In this document: piece after piece, positions 17,343 through 24,273 of the stretch
Position numbering within the stretch: position 1 is the stretch's first letter
Layout: the number at the start of each line of letters is the position of its first letter
Virus record (IMG/VR): IMGVR_UViG_3300022539_000361
Location: 1 to 30,717 of that record
Direction: 5' to 3' (one strand)
Length of the DNA stretch: 30,717 nt
Origin: a virus
The notes under the pieces: generated by a model
What the model was told of the DNA's origin: nothing
Seen by the model: only the letters and a program-made list of their open reading frames with translations
Database searches by the model: none
Program-made: the position numbers and the translations under genes

Positions 17343-17970
17343 TTCTATTCCTTTCTTTCCAAAATTGTTCACAACCTACTTTCGGGAAGACATCTAAATC
17401 ACTATTATCTGTAACATTGATAACTTCCCTTCCAGGAAACAGTTTCTTCAAATCTATCGACACTCTTGTAAATCCTTCAATGAATTTCTCATACACAGCT
17501 TTATTTGGCTTGTTTACTAAATTGTTATGCCAATTAGACCTTCCATCTTTGGATAAGTGCATATCAAATCCTAAGAGGAAAATTCGCTGGGCACCGAGTA
17601 TTAAAGCAAGATTGACTGCTGCTGCACCTGTATTCTTATTCCAACCAAGGGCAAGAGCACTTAACCCTTTACCCTTACGTGGCATCGTCCATAACCAACT
17701 TAACCTTGTATTGCGTAATTGACTTGCATTAGTGAATAGGATACCTTTGTAACTTTGAAGCTCCCTCTGATATTTGCGAAACCATTTAGGGTCACCAAAA
17801 ATGCAAATCTTGCAAACCTTCTCACCCAAAGTAAAAGCTGAATTGCATCCTATGGTCAACTCATCCTTAAGCAAACTCCAATCAAAGTTTTGCTCTCTCA
17901 AAGAATCGCCACCACCGATGATAAAGACATCCTCACCTTCCCATTTAGCTTCTGGAATCCAATGAGGCAT
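17329..17970 (-). CDS. DUF115/MptE-like Rossmann protein, copy 2
   Basis: This 213-residue protein is a distant relative of the gene at 1091-1747. It shares VFIIGGGDSL near the N-terminus, a TIGCNSAF strand, GAAAVNLALILGA, the IFLLGFDMH motif and a nearby SNWHNN segment. The family has a Rossmann-like fold and is common in phages, where the reaction is not established; glycan or nucleotide-sugar chemistry is an inference. It is placed between an acidic protein after the capsid gene and the holin-like gene. Confidence 0.7.
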   Translation of the reverse strand: MPHWIPEAKWEGEDVFIIGGGDSLREQNFDWSLLKDELTIGCNSAFTLGEKVCKICIFGDPKWFRKYQRELQSYKGILFTNASQLRNTRLSWLWTMPRKGKGLSALALGWNKNTGAAAVNLALILGAQRIFLLGFDMHLSKDGRSNWHNNLVNKPNKAVYEKFIEGFTRVSIDLKKLFPGREVINVTDNSDLDVFPKVGCEQFWKERNRNGES

Positions 17971-17972
17971 TT

Positions 17973-18488
17973 TTAATCCCCCTCATCTTCGTCCCCACCG
18001 TCTTCGTCCTCGTTCTCATCTTCATCTTCATCCTCTTCATCACGCAAATAATCTGCAAGAAAACCTTCAACCTTATCCCTGCGAAGCTTTTTATCATTCA
18101 ACACTTCATTATTATCGGGGTCAACCACAGTAAACCATTTTAACTTTTCAAAGACCTTTAATTCGACTTCCGAAGCAGTAGGAAATTCCTTCGTTACGTC
18201 AACACCATACTCACTTTCAGGTATTTCAGTTTTCTTAGAGGCAACCTTTTTAGGGGAAATAGTAATCTTCTTTTCCTTTTTGGACGGTTCAGGTATATCA
18301 GGAGCAGTGGGTACATCTTCAGAAAACTGTTCTGGAACAACCTCAAACTTACCAGGAAAGGCAGTCACCAAATCCCTATCAGACTCCACAATGTTGTGAC
18401 CAGATTTAGACGTATATGTAACCGGCTTGCCTTTCTTGTCACGCTCGATGTGATTACCACATTTCGGCTTTAATCGAAACCTTCCCAT
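17973..18488 (-). CDS. acidic-tailed protein of unknown function
   Basis: This 171-residue protein starts MGRFRLKPKCGNHIERDKKG and has a Lys/Pro/Glu-rich linker in the middle (KKEKKITISPKKVASKK). A helical segment (FEKLKWFTVVDPDNNEVLNDKKLRRDKVEGFL) leads to a C-terminal tail of about 22 residues that is almost wholly Asp and Glu. The position directly after the major capsid gene often holds a head-tail or capsid accessory protein. The function is unknown. The ribosome site is TTTGGAAAGGAAAAGAA. Confidence 0.65.
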   Translation of the reverse strand: MGRFRLKPKCGNHIERDKKGKPVTYTSKSGHNIVESDRDLVTAFPGKFEVVPEQFSEDVPTAPDIPEPSKKEKKITISPKKVASKKTEIPESEYGVDVTKEFPTASEVELKVFEKLKWFTVVDPDNNEVLNDKKLRRDKVEGFLADYLRDEEDEDEDENEDEDGGDEDEGD

Positions 18489-18557
18489 TTCTTTTCCTTT
18501 CCAAAGAACAATTCATTAATTTCTAACTACGCTTTCACCAGTTAAAACAACTTTTCA

Positions 18558-19628
18558 CTACACAGTGCCGTGAACGATTCCGGTATTGCTGTTAATATCT
18601 GCCCGAAGCTGTGGAACCATAATTGCCATAACCTTGAAGTTCTTCTGCATCCCACCCTTGGTGTCCCACTGGAGTGTTGTGATATCCATCCCGATAATCA
18701 TTCGAATGATATCGGATGTCATCTGAACAAGGATTATATCGTAATTCTGCATGAAATCCAATGTCCTGATATCGGCTATACCATTTATGGCATTAATCCG
18801 CTCACGCACAGTTTTATCCGAATTGGCTTTGAAATCCTCATCGAGATAAGCATCCCAGTTAGGAGCGACATACATCATCCAAGGGCCATAGTGGAAAGCA
18901 GCGACACTTGCTGTCCTCATAGCTATTACATCAGTCAGCAAATTCTGCCCCATTGCCGTCCCACCAGTAGTCGGATTGCTGAGTGTATAACTCAAACGAG
19001 GTGTAAAGTTGGTCAAACCCGAAACAGTTCCACCACCAAAGGTATATCTCGAAATCCTGCCCAATGTAAGCTGCTCAATTGATTCAGCCACTTTACGACC
19101 ACATAATTCTGCTGTGGTTGTATCAAGTGGTGAACCACCATTCCTTGAAACCAAAATCTGACGAGCACTGAACATGAAATCCTTATGAGTAATAGGAAGC
19201 GGTATGTTAGTCAATTCAAACTCCGGCCTATCATCAGGACTTTCTCGTAATCCATCCATACTAATTACGGCATCATTAACATCACTCATCGTTTCAGTCT
19301 GCAATACTGTCTTTCCCATCCCTTGTGGAATAGTAAATGTAAGACCAGCACCCTGCAAGTCAGCAACCAGACGCAAACGCTCCTTTGCTGCCTTAACAAT
19401 TGCATCATCAAGGATAATCCAATCTTCCTTCCGCAAAGTCGCATGAGTATTCGTCCTGATGGTCTCATACTCACCTTCGGAACTATTCCAAATAGTAATG
19501 TATGAATTATCATCCTTACCAACAAAAGGACGAAGGACATTTGGGTCTCCATTAGCAGCAATCAGCTTATCCACGGGGTCGCCACCACTTAAAGCACCAC
19601 TGCTGATATACTTTTGCAATAAATCCAT
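18558..19628 (-). CDS. major capsid protein, HK97 fold (encapsulin/linocin-like type)
   Basis: This 356-residue protein is the shell subunit. An N-terminal region has EDWIILDDAIVKAAKERLRLVADL, then TFTIPQGMGKTVLQTETMSDVNDAVISMDG and PLPITHKDFMFSAR, a pattern typical of the capsid group related to encapsulins and linocin. The A-domain part contains GPWMMYVAPNWDAYLDEDF and the end has IIRMIIGMDITTLQWDTKGGM. The length is right for the family, with no evident long N-terminal scaffold arm, which fits a separate scaffold upstream. The ribosome site is AGAAAGGGAC. The preceding gene is a decoration-like protein. Confidence 0.9.
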   Translation of the reverse strand: MDLLQKYISSGALSGGDPVDKLIAANGDPNVLRPFVGKDDNSYITIWNSSEGEYETIRTNTHATLRKEDWIILDDAIVKAAKERLRLVADLQGAGLTFTIPQGMGKTVLQTETMSDVNDAVISMDGLRESPDDRPEFELTNIPLPITHKDFMFSARQILVSRNGGSPLDTTTAELCGRKVAESIEQLTLGRISRYTFGGGTVSGLTNFTPRLSYTLSNPTTGGTAMGQNLLTDVIAMRTASVAAFHYGPWMMYVAPNWDAYLDEDFKANSDKTVRERINAINGIADIRTLDFMQNYDIILVQMTSDIIRMIIGMDITTLQWDTKGGMQKNFKVMAIMVPQLRADINSNTGIVHGTV

Positions 19629-19716
19629 TTTTTGTCCCTTTCTAAAATCTTCCTTCTTTACTGTTCAAAATACAAAACACAATATCTCCCTAACAATATT
19701 CAAAATCAATAGGTAC

Positions 19717-20202
19717 TTAATTGCCGGCAGTAACACGAACTCTGCAAAGTGTGCCAGCCGCAGGAGTATCACTAACCGTCAAATCACAATTCTCCATAGC
19801 AATGGCAATCACAAAAACATCGACATCACCACTGTCTAAAGTACCTAATCTTTTCAATCTCCCATCACCTGCACTCACAAGCCTGTCACCAATGGCAACA
19901 TCCTGCTCATCCTGAATCAATGCCCTGATTTCACAACCAAGACCAGGAAGAATACATTGCACAAGAACTTGGTCGGTTACATCATCCAATTCGTAAACTT
20001 GGGAAACGGTTCTACCCTGCAAAGCATCCTCCTCTGCAAACAATGCTTCAGCCCTTCCATTCTCATCAGAATGAATCTCCACATTCCCACTGGAGTTCAA
20101 ATTAAGCAACATACCTGGATAAAGCCCAGCTTCCGTCGTATTGTACTCCTCGTGAGTATATGGGCCTTTCGAATGAATTCGATTCGCTGCCTCTGGACTC
20201 AT
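19717..20202 (-). CDS. capsid decoration-like protein
   Basis: This 161-residue beta-rich protein lies between the scaffold and the major capsid gene, the usual place for a head decoration or stabilisation protein. Signatures of that type are the early GLYPGMLLNLNSSGNVEIHSD, EALFAEEDALQGRTV and a later VAIGDRLVSAGDGRLKRL. The C-terminus is AAGTLCRVRVTAGN. The assignment is by position and composition. The ATG at 20202 follows a GAAAGGAAAACATT ribosome site. Confidence 0.7.
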   Translation of the reverse strand: MSPEAANRIHSKGPYTHEEYNTTEAGLYPGMLLNLNSSGNVEIHSDENGRAEALFAEEDALQGRTVSQVYELDDVTDQVLVQCILPGLGCEIRALIQDEQDVAIGDRLVSAGDGRLKRLGTLDSGDVDVFVIAIAMENCDLTVSDTPAAGTLCRVRVTAGN

Positions 20203-20234
20203 AATGTTTTCCTTTCAAATAATTTCCAACTTTC

Positions 20235-20278
20235 CTTGATTTTTCAAAACAAAACACTTGATTTTTCAAAACAAAACA
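20235..20278. repeat. perfect 22-bp tandem duplication
   Basis: The unit CTTGATTTTTCAAAACAAAACA (plus strand) occurs twice without a mismatch, at 20235-20256 and 20257-20278. It fills the short gap between the protease-scaffold gene and the decoration gene. Each unit contains the small palindrome TTGATTTTTCAA. It may be a recent slippage duplication or a paired protein-binding site. Confidence 0.85.
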
Positions 20279-20299
20279 AAAGAACTACTCAATTTTTCT

Positions 20300-20953
20300 T
20301 CACTTCTTCGCTTCTGCACACACAATAGCAGGCATTAACAAAGGCTCCTCAGTATTCTTAGTAATATCCTCAACATCACCTTGCCCATCAAAGTTCAATC
20401 CCAAACCTGACTCGGTCTCCTTCTCATCACCGGGAAGCATAGCCACCAATTTCTTCAACTCTGGCAAATCCTTCGTTTCAAGCTCTTCCGCAGTAAACTT
20501 ATTCTTTTCATTGTCTGTAATTCGCTTGATAAGATTCACCTTGATGGTCTTATGGGTTGCCAACATACCACTCAAAACATTCCGAATTTCCTTTGGTGCT
20601 TCACTGATGTACTCTTCCGTTGTCTTAGGTTTCTTGTTTTCTGTAGACTTTTTATCAGACTCTTTATCGGCAGCGGTTTTATCAGCATCTGTAGCCTTAT
20701 TTCCATCAGCATCAACAGTCTTATCAGTATCTGCTTCACCAGTCTTGTCTTCCTGATTGGCTGTCAACTTCTCAGTAGCCTCTTTAGCACCTTTCTTCGC
20801 TGCATTCTCAACAGCAGTCTTAGCAGCCTTATCTCCTTCCTGCATCTTCTCCAACACATCATCATCCATCTCTGTCAGTATCTCTCTGTCGTCCTCACCC
20901 CAACTGTTAGTATTACACGCAATCAGAGCATCAATCACTTTCTCTTTTTCCAT
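20300..20953 (-). CDS. nested scaffold protein from an internal start
   Basis: An in-frame ATG inside the protease gene begins MEKEKVIDALIACN and is preceded by AGAAAGGA with 7-base spacing, as strong as any ribosome site here. The product (217 residues) would be the charged, Ala/Lys/Glu-rich C-terminal part alone, ending in PLLMPAIVCAEAKK. This mirrors lambda C/Nu3, where the scaffold is made from within the protease gene. The low-complexity middle (repeated DADKTA-like units) suits an extended scaffold. Whether it is made is inferred. Confidence 0.65.
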   Translation of the reverse strand: MEKEKVIDALIACNTNSWGEDDREILTEMDDDVLEKMQEGDKAAKTAVENAAKKGAKEATEKLTANQEDKTGEADTDKTVDADGNKATDADKTAADKESDKKSTENKKPKTTEEYISEAPKEIRNVLSGMLATHKTIKVNLIKRITDNEKNKFTAEELETKDLPELKKLVAMLPGDEKETESGLGLNFDGQGDVEDITKNTEEPLLMPAIVCAEAKK

Positions 20954-22351
20954 AATATTTTCCTTTCTTTTAGAATCATTATCTTTTACATTAACTGTAC
21001 CTTTATGTTTTTTCACCCATGCCTTCGCTCTATCAGTCGTCCACTTTTCCTTTACAAACAAATAACTTTGGACATGCGTAGAAATGGGTTTGCTACCTTT
21101 GGGTGGCTTTTTCAATCTGCCAATTACTGCTTTAATTGATTTGCTCTTCGAAATCCAAATCGTCCTCATCGAACCTTTTTTGAACAAGCCTGGGGACTTT
21201 TGGCGAATCCTGATATAATCCTCAGTAACATCAATTGCTGGATTGATAGTAATTACATCAATTCCATCCCCAATATTCTCAACGGCAATTATACCAATTT
21301 CACTCTCACCCTCATTTCCGACAAATGCACCATCCAAAGTACGCCACTCCGTGATTCGCACAATCTCTGTAAAAACATCTGAAACTTCTATTGTGCCATC
21401 CACAACCGTATAATTACCTTTGAAATATTTGCCGTCTTTCATAAAAACAAAGTAATCATCATAAACATCTTCCACCCACACATCCTCATCTTTATCTCGC
21501 AGCCAACTATTTAGAAGAGAACGAATATTACCATGGCTCATTTCATTACCGACTATATTAATCTTATCCGGCTTGGCATTTAACCGAAGAAAACCCGCAC
21601 CATCTTCTATTGAACAAGCACCTTTCAAATCCGGTAACAAAGCAAGATGGTCAGGTCGATAATTGCGAGCAATGGCATCATACTTCTCACCATTCCATTC
21701 AGCATCCTCTTCTGCTGTTTCATTATCCGTAAACAGACCAGTTGACAACTCCATCATTTGATTCTTCTCAACAGCTTCAGCAATCCGCTCATCCACCTTA
21801 TCCATCCTATCCTCTTCCAACCAAGCTTCAGCCTTCAAAGCAGGTAATTTCGTATTCTTATTATTGACCTTGACACTAATTTCACCCACAGTAGTATTCA
21901 TTATCACACCCACCTGCCGATTACTGAGAATAATGGGGTCACAGGCACTTACACCTAATTCACCATTAATTTGAGGATGATAAACAACTACAGGTTTATG
22001 ATTCCAAATTTGTGGGGTCTTGGCCAATTCATCAGCCGGATACAATAGTGGGCCATGATTTCCTTCGTGAACACCCTCAACCATCATAATCATTGGAGCT
22101 ACAAGATACTTCCTACCTGCCATCTCATCGTGACGAACCCCTCCAGTGAAATTAGCTGTTATCCTTTGTATTTTCAATTTCATTTCGTTCCCTTTATATC
22201 CAGCAGCATAAGCAGCTCTACCTTGAGCAGCAGCCTTGGCTTTTGCAGCAGCCATCGAAGCCTTGTTTCCTTTTGTATAATAATACTTCTTACCATGCCC
22301 ACCCCACCGAAAAAAAGAACCTTTGCTATCTGTCCCAGGGTGAACTGGCAT
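20300..22351 (-). CDS. prohead maturation protease (DUF2213) with C-terminal scaffold
   Basis: This 683-residue protein combines capsid maturation protease and scaffold. Residues 1-56 form a short domain with SKGSFFRWGGHGKKYYYTKG and KAKAAAQGRAA, found ahead of some phage proteases. Residues about 57-265 are DUF2213-like: MAGRKYLVAPMIMM, then IWNHKPVVVYHP, VGVIMNT and MELSTGLF, with YRPDHLALLPDLKGACS near the end. A KWTTDRAKAWVKKHKG motif lies near 440. From about 467 the chain is charged, Ala/Lys/Asp-rich and scaffold-like. Three starts compete: ATG at 22351 (weak ribosome site), a TTG just before it, and an ATG at 22183 with AAAGGG well placed. Expected to act in the prohead and be cleaved out. 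Confidence 0.85.
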   Translation of the reverse strand: MPVHPGTDSKGSFFRWGGHGKKYYYTKGNKASMAAAKAKAAAQGRAAYAAGYKGNEMKLKIQRITANFTGGVRHDEMAGRKYLVAPMIMMVEGVHEGNHGPLLYPADELAKTPQIWNHKPVVVYHPQINGELGVSACDPIILSNRQVGVIMNTTVGEISVKVNNKNTKLPALKAEAWLEEDRMDKVDERIAEAVEKNQMMELSTGLFTDNETAEEDAEWNGEKYDAIARNYRPDHLALLPDLKGACSIEDGAGFLRLNAKPDKINIVGNEMSHGNIRSLLNSWLRDKDEDVWVEDVYDDYFVFMKDGKYFKGNYTVVDGTIEVSDVFTEIVRITEWRTLDGAFVGNEGESEIGIIAVENIGDGIDVITINPAIDVTEDYIRIRQKSPGLFKKGSMRTIWISKSKSIKAVIGRLKKPPKGSKPISTHVQSYLFVKEKWTTDRAKAWVKKHKGTVNVKDNDSKRKENIMEKEKVIDALIACNTNSWGEDDREILTEMDDDVLEKMQEGDKAAKTAVENAAKKGAKEATEKLTANQEDKTGEADTDKTVDADGNKATDADKTAADKESDKKSTENKKPKTTEEYISEAPKEIRNVLSGMLATHKTIKVNLIKRITDNEKNKFTAEELETKDLPELKKLVAMLPGDEKETESGLGLNFDGQGDVEDITKNTEEPLLMPAIVCAEAKK
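20961..20966 (-). promoter_or_regulatory. internal ribosome binding site for nested scaffold
   Basis: AAAGGA lies 7 bases upstream of the internal ATG at 20953, within an AGAAAGGAAAATATT context that matches the ribosome sites of the separate genes here. It decides the proposed second start in the protease-scaffold gene. Confidence 0.7.
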
Positions 22352-22600
22352 TTTTTCCAATCAATTAATAAAAACAAATCCTTCTATTCTTAAAATACGT
22401 AATAACGTACCAAGAACAAAGGGATTTTTAGGAGGAATGAAAAATAAACCTAAACTCTAATAAAAAGGTATGTAAAATGAAATGAAAATAACTTATTGAC
22501 AATAAAAGGAGTTAAATGGAATTGATATTACTTAAAATATTTTATTGATTGCTATTGGATTTATGGTCATCCATACATTAGAGGAAGTGTTGGTAGTTCA
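22352..22600. other. gene-free AT-rich stretch upstream of the protease gene
   Basis: No gene longer than about ten codons can be supported here on either strand. The minus strand carries possible but weak promoter-like pairs, such as TTGTTC with TATTTT near 22390-22420. A small palindrome, ACGTAATAACGT, lies near 22400. On the plus strand an AAAGGAG is followed by a ten-codon frame that I do not regard as a gene. Together with the terminator at 22712-22748, this gap likely separates two transcription units. Confidence 0.5.
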
Positions 22601-22774
22601 TTAATCATCACCTTTCATGGCTTGCTCATACCATTTATCCAAATCTACTGCATTGGAATTCATTAATTCTTCGAGTTCACCTTCTTCCCAATCCCAACCA
22701 CCATTAGAATTATAAAATAAAGCCAGGCCCCACAATAGAACCTGGCTTCGGAGGAGGGTGATGAAAAACTCCTT
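22601..22774 (-). other. open frame after the entericidin-like gene, possible remnant
   Basis: The same frame stays open for 57 codons after the stop of the entericidin-like gene. Its last 30 codons look protein-like (GGWDWEEGELEELM, then DLDKWYEQAMKGDD). There is no ATG before the MNSNAV near the end, and the terminator stem lies within the frame. It could be the tail of a decayed gene or a short protein starting at TTG near 22735. Confidence 0.3.
22712..22748 (-). terminator. intrinsic terminator after the entericidin-like gene
   Basis: The minus strand reads AAGCCAGG, a 13-base loop, CCTGGCTT, then TATTTTAT. The 8-bp perfect stem followed by a T-rich run is a standard rho-independent terminator, and it lies 27 bases after the stop of the 22775-23116 gene. 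Confidence 0.8.
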
Positions 22775-23116
22775 TTATCTCTCATTTGAATATCCATCAG
22801 TACCACGAACTACGTCCTTGCCAACTCCTCCTATAAATTCACCCGTACCTTGAATCATCCTACCTACTCCTCGCATTGTATTCTCAAGACAACCCGATGA
22901 GAATAACAAAGCAAACAGAAGCAAAAGAATACCAAGACAACGTTTTCTTCTCATAATACGAGCCGTCAACCTATCACAACGATTAACAGCACTTTCATAT
23001 TCCCCCCTTTGCTCCACATCCAATGTAATTCCCAATAGCCTCATAAACAATCTTTTCTTTTTACAAACTTCTTCGTACGTCCTCGGTGGCACATATTTCT
23101 CAATCTTCTCTCTCAT
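22775..23116 (-). CDS. entericidin-like lipoprotein with N-terminal extension
   Basis: This 113-residue protein ends with a small lipoprotein: a hydrophobic segment, LLFSSGC as lipobox (Cys near residue 76), then LENTMRGVGRMIQGTGEFIGGVGKDV, closely resembling the mature part of entericidin-type peptides. Ahead of it is a 54-residue charged helical region (PPRTYEEVCKKKRLFMRLLG, ending TARIMRRKR). Translation from the ATG at 23116 (AAAGGAAGAAA ribosome site) gives a cytoplasmic domain before the membrane segment; an internal Met near residue 55 would give a plain lipoprotein but lacks a clear ribosome site. Entericidins are linked to lysis control in bacteria; a role here is inferred only. Confidence 0.6.
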   Translation of the reverse strand: MREKIEKYVPPRTYEEVCKKKRLFMRLLGITLDVEQRGEYESAVNRCDRLTARIMRRKRCLGILLLLFALLFSSGCLENTMRGVGRMIQGTGEFIGGVGKDVVRGTDGYSNER

Positions 23117-23648
23117 TTTCTTCCTTTCCTTCTCCCGCTCTCAAGGTTTCAATTTCTTTTCTTAAAGTATTATCTGACAATGAAGGCAGAACACAAACAT
23201 TATTTGAATCATCAAGAATAAATAATTGCAAAGGTATACCCCATTCAATTTGAACAGCTCTAACTCTAATCATACAATTATAGTTACTTATCTGCTCAAG
23301 ACTAATTACCAAAACCTTCATATCCACTGGCATAAAAAAGTTATCAGGATAACGCAATAAAATAATGTCACCCACATAGCAACACATAGTCTTAAGGTAA
23401 TGAACATCAAATTGATAACATACATTCGATACCCTTAAATAATCTTCCTCTTCAGAATCAAATTCAGACTTACAAATCCGCTCATCACAATACTTCCTCA
23501 TCTCTCTCATCAACTTCCCATTCTGCATTCCCAAATCCAAAAGTATATCAACTGGATGAGTAAGTCGTTTTGGTTCTAATATCTGAGTAGGACAAGCCAA
23601 CGCAATACCTACCATCTTTAAGAAATCTCTACGTTTTAGTCTTTCCAT
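23100..23648 (-). CDS. unknown protein with twin-arginine-like signal
   Basis: This 182-residue protein begins MERLKRRDFLKMVGIALA, an exact KRRxFLK twin-arginine motif followed by a short hydrophobic stretch. The rest is mixed: an acidic CKSEFDSEEEDYLRV region, a cysteine pair (MCCYVGDIILLRYPD) and a beta-rich part with VLVISLEQ. I do not recognise the family. If the signal works, the protein would be exported folded by the host Tat system. It overlaps the short gene upstream by 20 bases and the entericidin-like gene downstream by 17, forming a tight cluster. Confidence 0.6.
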   Translation of the reverse strand: MERLKRRDFLKMVGIALACPTQILEPKRLTHPVDILLDLGMQNGKLMREMRKYCDERICKSEFDSEEEDYLRVSNVCYQFDVHYLKTMCCYVGDIILLRYPDNFFMPVDMKVLVISLEQISNYNCMIRVRAVQIEWGIPLQLFILDDSNNVCVLPSLSDNTLRKEIETLRAGEGKEENERED

Positions 23649-23799
23649 TTTTATAGCGCCTACCTAATACTTTATAAAACAAATTAGCATTACCCTCATC
23701 ATAAAAAAATTTCTCATATTTGCCAGCTAAATACCGCCAATATACAATCCAAATATTCTTACCCCTATTATCAATTATATGCCTTTTACCTATTAACAT
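23629..23799 (-). CDS. small basic aromatic protein, 56 residues
   Basis: This frame begins MLIGKRHIIDNRGKNIWIVYWRYLAG and continues with KYEKFFYDEGNANLFYKVLGRRYK. Its composition looks like real coding sequence, with many aromatic and basic residues and no low-complexity runs. It overlaps the start of the twin-arginine-like gene by 20 bases, suggesting coupling. No family is recognised. It fills what would otherwise be an empty stretch. Confidence 0.55.
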   Translation of the reverse strand: MLIGKRHIIDNRGKNIWIVYWRYLAGKYEKFFYDEGNANLFYKVLGRRYKNGKTKT

Positions 23800-23866
23800 A
23801 ATTATTATTGTAAACAGTTATCACTCCTACTGTCAAAAGAAAAATAAAATATTTTAATCCTCTCAT
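23786..23866 (-). CDS. possible 26-residue membrane peptide
   Basis: A short frame begins MRGLKYFIFLLTVGVITVYN and ends shortly after. One hydrophobic span with a basic start is visible. It starts two bases beyond the stop of the upstream gene and overlaps the 56-residue gene. The ribosome site is weak, so this is tentative. Confidence 0.35.
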   Translation of the reverse strand: MRGLKYFIFLLTVGVITVYNNNYVNR

Positions 23867-23867
23867 A

Positions 23868-24056
23868 TCATCTTATCTCTACATTTATAAAAAGGCAGCC
23901 TTTATAATGCCTAAAAGAATGTAACTTATATATCGGTATATTTAATTCTTCACTGGCTATTAAACAGGCGATTTGTAGATAACTCATATATCTCGCTCCC
24001 CTATGGTCAAAGATATCGTACTTCCTTTTTATTATATCTCTCATTGATATTTTCAC
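23868..24056 (-). CDS. small unknown protein, GTG start
   Basis: This 62-residue protein starts at a GTG with an excellent AAGGAG seven bases upstream; an ATG four codons later is less well placed. The sequence (MRDIIKRKYDIFDHRGARYMSYLQIACLIASEELNIPI in parts) is basic and helical. The final FINVEIR resembles a strand. No family is recognised. It is the first gene after the structured RNA region and its strong hairpin. Confidence 0.6.
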   Translation of the reverse strand: MKISMRDIIKRKYDIFDHRGARYMSYLQIACLIASEELNIPIYKLHSFRHYKGCLFINVEIR

Positions 24057-24078
24057 TCTATCTCTCCTTGCTAATAAT

Positions 24079-24109
24079 GCCCCCGCCGATTACCCTTACC
24101 GACGGGGGC
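24079..24109 (-). terminator. 12-bp GC-rich hairpin closing the RNA region
   Basis: The minus strand folds as GCCCCCGTCGGT, loop AAGGGTA, ATCGGCGGGGGC, a 12-bp stem with two G-U pairs. No T run follows on this strand, so it is either an imperfect terminator or a protective 3' stem of the RNA upstream. It is the strongest hairpin in this part of the window. Confidence 0.6.
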
Positions 24110-24193
24110 GGTTTATAATATGGGTACAAACCATATCTGCGATGATTAGCAATTGTTAAGATTCTCCGTTTAAGTCATCTCTAAGTCTCATAC

Positions 24194-24222
24194 AACCTGC
24201 TCTACCACTGAGCTACCCCTTC
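24194..24222 (-). tRNA. 5' half of permuted tRNA-like domain
   Basis: The minus strand gives acceptor GAAGGGG, TA, D stem GCTC, D loop AGTGGTA, D stem GAGC, and then AGGTT. This is a canonical bacterial D arm. It lies downstream of its 3' partner in the direction of transcription. Confidence 0.6.
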
Positions 24223-24244
24223 GGTTATAATCTATAATGACAAA

Positions 24245-24273
24245 GAAGGGGAATGGAATCGAACCATTGACCA
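24245..24273 (-). tRNA. 3' half of permuted tRNA-like domain
   Basis: The minus strand gives TGGTC (variable-loop-like), T arm AATGG-TTCGATT-CCATT and acceptor CCCCTTC, exactly complementary to the 5' acceptor at 24216-24222. No CCA is encoded. Flanking ATGAC (24278-24274) and GGTTAT (24290-24285) pair with GTCAT and ATAACC in the 22-base linker, which would enclose this half in a precursor stem. Confidence 0.6.

Noticed and set aside
24194-24273. Two separate ordinary tRNAs lying next to each other
   Set aside because: Neither half has a partner on its outer side, while the two halves match each other over all seven acceptor pairs.
24245-24273. Phage attachment site copied from a host tRNA 3' end
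   Set aside because: An attP would carry only the tRNA 3' part; the matching 5' half only 22 bases away is not expected, and no integrase gene is in the window. It cannot be fully excluded without the host genome.
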